Of a stretch of 39,069 nt of DNA, positions 35,447 to 39,069 are shown piece after piece. A program made the position numbers and the translations under genes. Location: positions 1 through 39,069 of the forward strand of contig DASRWB010000051.1 of assembly GCA_035654775.1 (NCBI GenBank). Direction: 5' to 3'. This DNA comes from HKST-UBA85 sp035654775. GTDB taxonomy: Bacteria; Bacteroidota; Bacteroidia; Flavobacteriales; Flavobacteriaceae. The notes beneath the pieces are model-generated. The model saw nothing but the letters and a program-made list of their open reading frames with translations, did no database searches and had not been told where the DNA came from. Each line of letters starts with the position of its first letter. Position 1 is the first letter of the stretch.

Positions 35447-36151
35447 TTAGTTTGTATGCACAGAATCGCAAGGTTTTACCCTTGAATTTATAATGGTTTG
35501 TGTAACCGGACTTGTGAATTTTCCTTTTATCAGCGGATGCTCACCCTGCGCGGTGAAAAAGTCTATGGTATTGTTGTGTCTTACGTAATGCAGTCGGGGT
35601 TGCCCGTTTTTAAAGAAGACCGAATCTTTGCACACCCTTACTTTTCTAAACTCTTTTAAAGCTCGTTCGTTTAGTCTTTTTTCATATTCCAATCCGGAGC
35701 ACTTTATTTTTTCATACCTGTTATCAACCCATATCATGCATTCTTTTTTTGTGTACTTCAGTAGGGCTACTGCTGCAATAAGTGCAAATGTAGTGGCTGT
35801 CGTAAAAGCGATGTACTTTACTTCGGTGTATTTTTTCTTTAGTGCAGTCAGTTCCTTCTTTAAAGAGCTGACTTGTAAGGTTTCGGTATGCTTTTCTTCA
35901 AAAGCCGTAAAACTTTCAAAACCCAGGTAGGCTGCAAGTGTATTTAAAACAAAGGTGTCGGGTGATGTTTTGTCTTTTGTTTTTCCGCGGATATAACCGT
36001 CGTAATACCTGATGAAAGAGCGTTCGCTTATTTTATCGTCTACGGCGGTGTTGAGGTGTTGCGCCAGGGCATAGGCTGTTGTTTTTTTTGTTTCTTTTTT
36101 TGCTTTTTCAAAGACCAGATTCATCAGTACTTGAATGCCTGAGTTTTCCAT
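35447..36151 (-). CDS. Membrane protein with HTH-like N-terminal domain, unknown function
   Basis: I take the ATG at 36151 (234 residues, starting MENSGIQVLMNLVFEKAKK). An in-frame TTG at 36190 would add 13 residues but overlaps the likely -7 box. The N-terminal 80 residues have a helix-turn-helix-like pattern (TTAYALAQHLN, ISERSFIRYYDGYIRG, SPDTFVLNTLAAYLGFESFTAFEEK) that I have seen in uncharacterised Bacteroidota proteins. A Lys-rich coiled segment leads to one membrane helix (YIAFTTATTFALIAAVALL), then about 100 residues probably outside the membrane with three Cys. This is the layout of a membrane-bound one-component regulator or anti-sigma-like sensor. It is divergent from the lipoprotein-kinase-regulator operon and shares its control region. 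Confidence 0.72.
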   Translation of the reverse strand: MENSGIQVLMNLVFEKAKKETKKTTAYALAQHLNTAVDDKISERSFIRYYDGYIRGKTKDKTSPDTFVLNTLAAYLGFESFTAFEEKHTETLQVSSLKKELTALKKKYTEVKYIAFTTATTFALIAAVALLKYTKKECMIWVDNRYEKIKCSGLEYEKRLNERALKEFRKVRVCKDSVFFKNGQPRLHYVRHNNTIDFFTAQGEHPLIKGKFTSPVTQTIINSRVKPCDSVHTN

Positions 36152-36187
36152 AGTGTGATGGGTTTTTTTGCTTCCGAAGATTTGAAA

Positions 36188-36216
36188 CAAAGTACTCTTT
36201 TTTTTAACGCTGTCAA
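36188..36216 (-). promoter_or_regulatory. Possible promoter of the HTH-like membrane protein gene
   Basis: On the minus strand TTGACA (36211-36216) is followed 16 nt later by TACTTTG (36188-36194), close to the Bacteroidota -7 box. If used, transcription would start between the TTG and the ATG start, supporting the ATG at 36151. Confidence 0.4.
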
Positions 36217-36249
36217 AATATTGTCAAAAAGTTGGCAAATACCTGTCAA
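36211..36249. repeat. Four direct repeats (TGTCAA type) at an exact 11-bp period
   Basis: TGTCAA occurs at 36211, 36222 and 36244, and TGGCAA at 36233, giving four units whose starts are exactly 11 bp apart. The 5-bp spacers differ (AATAT, AAAGT, ATACC). One unit per helical turn on the same face is what a cooperative regulator binding site would show. The array sits immediately upstream of, and in part within, the -33 region of the leftward gene. Confidence 0.75.
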
Positions 36250-36510
36250 TACAGAAGCTGTAATTCTTCTATTCTTTTACACCGGATACTGAAGCTCACC
36301 TGCGCAAGTGAGGCCAATAGTCTCCATTTTTTTGAAAGGGGTTTACTAAGGTTTGTGTCGGTTTGAGAAGCGAGCACAGCTTTCTTAAACCACTATCGCT
36401 TCTCAGCGGAAGAGACGTCTTCCATTTTAAGTTTCAAAAATCAACTATGCTACATCTCAACAATTTGCTGAGGGAAGTATAGCTATGTCCAACTTTAAAA
36501 GTATAACAAT
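36250..36510. other. Gene-free divergent interval with two hairpins, leader of the lipoprotein-kinase operon
   Basis: A 10-bp perfect inverted repeat TGAGAAGCGA (36364-36373) / TCGCTTCTCA (36396-36405) with a 22-nt loop is followed after 2 nt by a 6-bp hairpin GGAAGA-GACG-TCTTCC (36408-36423). Neither is followed by a T tract, so neither is a classic terminator. No good TAnnTTTG promoter for the rightward operon was found. Two mini-frames (36447-36482, 11 codons; 36485-36514, 9 codons) precede the lipoprotein; no support exists for their translation. Confidence 0.5.
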
Positions 36511-36672
36511 ATGAAAAAGCTATATTTAATTGTGTTTTGGCTTTTCCTTACTTTGGTTTATGTGTCTTGCACACCGGCACCGCTAGAAGGAGATGCCATA
36601 AAAAGTGAAGATTGCTGTGGTGAAGACGGCGAAATGCAGCCTCCGCCACCGCCAAGTGATTCCGGTGGATAA
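36511..36672 (+). CDS. Small proline-rich lipoprotein, 53 residues
   Basis: The signal KKLYLIVFWLFLTLVYVSC ends in a Cys at position 20 that fits a lipobox (VYVSC), followed by only 33 mature residues: TPAPLEGDAIKSEDCCGEDG, then EMQPPPPPSDSGG. The mature part is acidic, with a Cys-Cys pair and a run of five Pro. No family is recognised. It lies 41 nt before the TPR sensor kinase, in the same direction, and probably shares its transcript. A lipoprotein displayed in the periplasm beside a periplasmic TPR sensor could be a ligand, an inhibitor or a target of that kinase. Coding is supported by the clean signal sequence and by the position in the operon, not by length. Confidence 0.75.
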   Translation: MKKLYLIVFWLFLTLVYVSCTPAPLEGDAIKSEDCCGEDGEMQPPPPPSDSGG

Positions 36673-36713
36673 TTAGGTAGTAAAGAATAGTAAAAAAATA
36701 CTATTTTAGAGGA

Positions 36714-38366
36714 ATGAAAGCACGCCTTCTTTCATTCCTTTTTTTATTTGTGCTCACCTCGGGTTATGGCGCTACGCTATTATTTCAGAAAAACGCTGCA
36801 GACAGTTTAGCCTATTACAGCAATAAGGTAGAGCGTCCTACGGGACAAAACGACTTGGAAAGTGCCTATGCATATTTTTTAAAATACAGAGAAAATGCCG
36901 TACTCCGTAAGGATACGCTGGCGATGATTTACGGCTTGCAACGCCTGGCTACCATAGAGCGCAGTGTAGGTTTACAAGTAGAAAGCGAATCTTCGGCCGT
37001 AGAAGCTTTGCAGCTTGCCGATAAGAAGAAACTCACGCCTTATTTAAAAGCACTAAAAGCAAGTGTATACAATCATTTAGGGATACTTTATAAAGAACAG
37101 GGTTTATATGCCAAAGCACAAACGCTTTATGAACAAAGTCTGGCCCATACAGAAACGGCACGAGACAGTATGATCGTGTATTTAAATTTGGGGAATATTT
37201 TACTGAAAGAATCGAAGTACGACCAGTCTGAGCTATACTTTGAAAAAGCGTTGCGTTTTGTACCTCGGGTGACGGACTCTGTAAACATAGCGCGAGTCTG
37301 GACCGGTATGGGCTATGTCAAGCACAAACAGCAAGCCGAAGGCGGCTTGTCCCTAATGCGTGAAGCCCTGGAGTTAAGAAAGCGCATTGAGGATTTAAAA
37401 GGACTGTATTCCGGCTATAAATATTTATCCGTATACTATGACGAGATATCCAAACCCAAGGCAGCGGCAGCCTACCGCGATAGCGCTTACGCTACGGCAA
37501 CCCTGCTGAAAAGTCCTTTGTTTAAGGAGGACGCTTTAAAGTTGCTCATTCAAAGCGGGTCTAATCAAGAAGCTCAAACGTATATTGCCCTTTCAGACAG
37601 TTTGGAAAAGGCCAATGTGGCGAGCAAAAACAAGTTTACCCTAATCAAGTATGACTTTGATACCCTTAACCGAAAAGTGTTGGAAAATAAGCTGGTGGCT
37701 CAAAAAGCACAAAGTAAATCGGTGATGTTGCTCTTTGCTATTCTTATTGTGGTACTGTTGAGTATAGGGTTTATGTTTTGGCTTCAGTCTCACAACCGAA
37801 AAAAAAGACTTAAGGAAGTGTATGCCACCGAGTCCAGAATATCTTCGCGAGTTCATGATGAAGTGGCGAATACGGTTTACCATATTATGGCAAAAGTGCA
37901 GTCTAAACCGGTGGAACAAGAAACCTTGCTTGACGATTTAGAAGAAATTTACCTTAAAACCCGCCAAATATCAAGGGATAACAGTGTGGTTTTTACGGAA
38001 GATTTTTCAACTTCATTGAAAGATTTGTTCCAAAGTTTTCAGAGTGAACAGGTAAATATAGTGGTTAGAGGGTTATCGAAAGTGCAATGGAATCATTTTT
38101 CTGAATTAAAAAAAATAACTTTATACAAGGTGTTGCAGGAGTTGATGATCAACATGCGAAAACACAGCAAAGCAAGTATAGCGGCGGTTAGCTTTGATCA
38201 AACGGGACAAAAACTACACATTCAGTACACCGATAACGGCCAAGGAAGTATGTTAAAAAAGCAACTTGGACTCCAGATTACGGAAAACCGTATCCGTTCT
38301 ATAGAAGGAAGCATTACATTTGAAACAGCCCCCGAAAAAGGTTTTAAAGTTAAAATGGTAATGTAA
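36714..38366 (+). CDS. Sensor histidine kinase with periplasmic TPR domain
   Basis: This 550-residue protein has a signal peptide (KARLLSFLFLFVLTSGYG), TPR-type helical repeats over about 50-300 (HLGILYKEQGLYAKAQTLYEQ, YLNLGNILLKESKYDQSELYF), one membrane helix at about 337-358 (VMLLFAILIVVLLSIGFMFW), a short coiled linker, and a cytoplasmic kinase core. His381 in RISSRVHDEVANTVYH is the likely phospho-acceptor of the HisKA_3/HPK7 type; the ATPase N box is QELMINMRKHSK with Asn480, and a G box is suggested by YTDNGQGSM. The kinase should respond to periplasmic protein or peptide contacts through the TPRs. It overlaps the response regulator by 1 nt (TAATG) and follows the small lipoprotein gene. 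Confidence 0.92.
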   Translation: MKARLLSFLFLFVLTSGYGATLLFQKNAADSLAYYSNKVERPTGQNDLESAYAYFLKYRENAVLRKDTLAMIYGLQRLATIERSVGLQVESESSAVEALQLADKKKLTPYLKALKASVYNHLGILYKEQGLYAKAQTLYEQSLAHTETARDSMIVYLNLGNILLKESKYDQSELYFEKALRFVPRVTDSVNIARVWTGMGYVKHKQQAEGGLSLMREALELRKRIEDLKGLYSGYKYLSVYYDEISKPKAAAAYRDSAYATATLLKSPLFKEDALKLLIQSGSNQEAQTYIALSDSLEKANVASKNKFTLIKYDFDTLNRKVLENKLVAQKAQSKSVMLLFAILIVVLLSIGFMFWLQSHNRKKRLKEVYATESRISSRVHDEVANTVYHIMAKVQSKPVEQETLLDDLEEIYLKTRQISRDNSVVFTEDFSTSLKDLFQSFQSEQVNIVVRGLSKVQWNHFSELKKITLYKVLQELMINMRKHSKASIAAVSFDQTGQKLHIQYTDNGQGSMLKKQLGLQITENRIRSIEGSITFETAPEKGFKVKMVM

Positions 38367-39031
38367 TGTTTAAAAAAGTATTGGTTTCAGATGATTTGCT
38401 CAGTATAAATATAGGAATATACACGGTACTGGAGCAGTACAAGATACGTAATGTAGAAGCGGTACAGTATTGTGACGATGCCTTTTTAAGGCTGAAAAAA
38501 GCTTCGCAAGATGGGAATCCCTTTGATTTGTTGATATCAGATTTGTCTTTTAAAAGTGACCACAGGGTGCAACAATTTACTTCGGGGCCTGAGCTTATTA
38601 CCGAAGTGCGCCGTCAGTTTCCCGGACTTAAGATTATTGTTTATACCGTAGAAGACCGCGTACAGAAGGTGCGTATGCTTATGCAGCGCATAGGGGTTGA
38701 CGGGTATGTATGTAAAGGCAGGCGCGGCTTGATAGAGCTTTCAAAGGCAATAGACAGTGTGTACCACGGCGAGAGTTATTTGAGCTCCATACTGGAGCAT
38801 GCCTTGCAGGCAAATATGGACCTGGAGGTGGATGATTTTGACATTAAGTTGCTGGAGATGCTATCAAAAGGACTGTCGCAAGATCAGATAAGTGCACACT
38901 TTAAGACGTATAAGATAGCACCCAACAGCTTGAGTGCTATAGAGAAGCGCATTAACCGATTACGCATTCAGTTTAAGGCAAATAATTCGGTGCATTTGGT
39001 GACTATAGCCAAAGATTTGGGATTTATTTAA
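38366..39031 (+). CDS. NarL/FixJ-like response regulator with LuxR-type HTH
   Basis: This 221-residue protein has a receiver domain (1-125) with Asp9/Asp10, phospho-acceptor Asp59 in LLISDLSF, Thr94 in IVYTVEDR and Lys117 in YVCKGRRG, then a LuxR/GerE-type HTH (about 155-221: FDIKLLEMLSKGLSQDQISAHF, SLSAIEKRINRLRIQFKANNSVHLVTIAKDLGFI). The recognition-helix region is longer than usual, with an insert KTYKIAPN between the HTH helices. It is the cognate partner of the upstream TPR kinase: 1-nt overlap, same strand. The targets may include the locus's own divergent region. A hairpin follows 16 nt after its stop. Confidence 0.93.
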   Translation: MFKKVLVSDDLLSINIGIYTVLEQYKIRNVEAVQYCDDAFLRLKKASQDGNPFDLLISDLSFKSDHRVQQFTSGPELITEVRRQFPGLKIIVYTVEDRVQKVRMLMQRIGVDGYVCKGRRGLIELSKAIDSVYHGESYLSSILEHALQANMDLEVDDFDIKLLEMLSKGLSQDQISAHFKTYKIAPNSLSAIEKRINRLRIQFKANNSVHLVTIAKDLGFI

Positions 39032-39046
39032 AAAAAAATGCCCTGA

Positions 39047-39062
39047 TTACGGGAAACCGTAA
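39047..39062 (+). other. Perfect 6-bp hairpin with GAAA tetraloop at the window edge
   Basis: TTACGG (39047-39052), GAAA, CCGTAA (39057-39062) form a stem capped by a GNRA tetraloop. An eight-plus A run precedes it and GGAAATA follows, not a T tract, so it is not a typical terminator on the plus strand; read leftward the stem is followed by a T run only after 14 nt. It could begin a structured RNA or leader lying mostly beyond the window. Confidence 0.45.
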
Positions 39063-39069
39063 GGAAATA

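Noticed and set aside
36447..36514. Two mini reading frames of 11 and 9 codons before the lipoprotein, the second overlapping its start by ATGA
   Set aside because: Frames of this size occur by chance, and neither has a coding signature or a ribosome-binding site; the ATGA overlap alone is not enough to call a leader peptide.

Overview
The window is an AT-rich stretch of a Bacteroidota chromosome, almost certainly from the family Flavobacteriaceae or a close relative. The evidence is the Bacteroidota-type promoters (a TTG, about 20 nt, then TAnnTTTG), the lack of purine-rich Shine-Dalgarno sequences before most genes, Type IX secretion (T9SS) sorting domains on very large secreted proteins, a SusC/D-style carboxypeptidase-regulatory-like protein, and a sensor kinase with periplasmic TPRs. 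No tRNA, rRNA, CRISPR array, insertion sequence or prophage gene was seen.

Region 1 (1-18.4 kb) is a housekeeping block of short operons on both strands. It holds a 5'-truncated glycosyltransferase, a cupin lipoprotein, a class III sirtuin, a DEAD-box RNA helicase, the RdgB/HAM1 nucleotide sanitiser, a hibernation-promoting factor, an M3 metallopeptidase lipoprotein, RlmH, an apparent nadC-yihY-priA operon, an orphan LytTR response regulator, the ribosomal operon rpsF-rpsR-rplI, a small conserved protein, a MacB/FtsX-type permease without its ATPase, and hisS.

Region 2 (18.5-35.1 kb) is a leftward array of four secreted proteins of 1811, 1214, 258 and 2060 residues. Three are multidomain giants built from shared modules: choice-of-anchor repeats, MAM-like jelly rolls, LamG, HYR/Ig-like repeats, a block marked by YWSSP and GNPYPSA, a tail domain, and a type A sorting domain. 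One is an M14 zinc carboxypeptidase with six near-identical 28-residue Cys repeats. The 258-residue protein is a free-standing copy of the tail plus sorting region. A sequence of the form TTTATCG-N2-TTTTTTTG lies 60-85 nt upstream of three of these genes and of the distant LytTR regulator, so shared control is possible.

Region 3 (35.4 kb to the end) looks like a signalling locus. A membrane protein with a helix-turn-helix-like N-terminus (leftward) diverges from a rightward operon of a 53-residue proline-rich lipoprotein, a TPR sensor histidine kinase and a LuxR-like response regulator. The divergent region contains four TGTCAA-type units at an exact 11-bp period and several hairpins. This locus and the motif shared by the secreted-protein genes are the best candidates for something undescribed.
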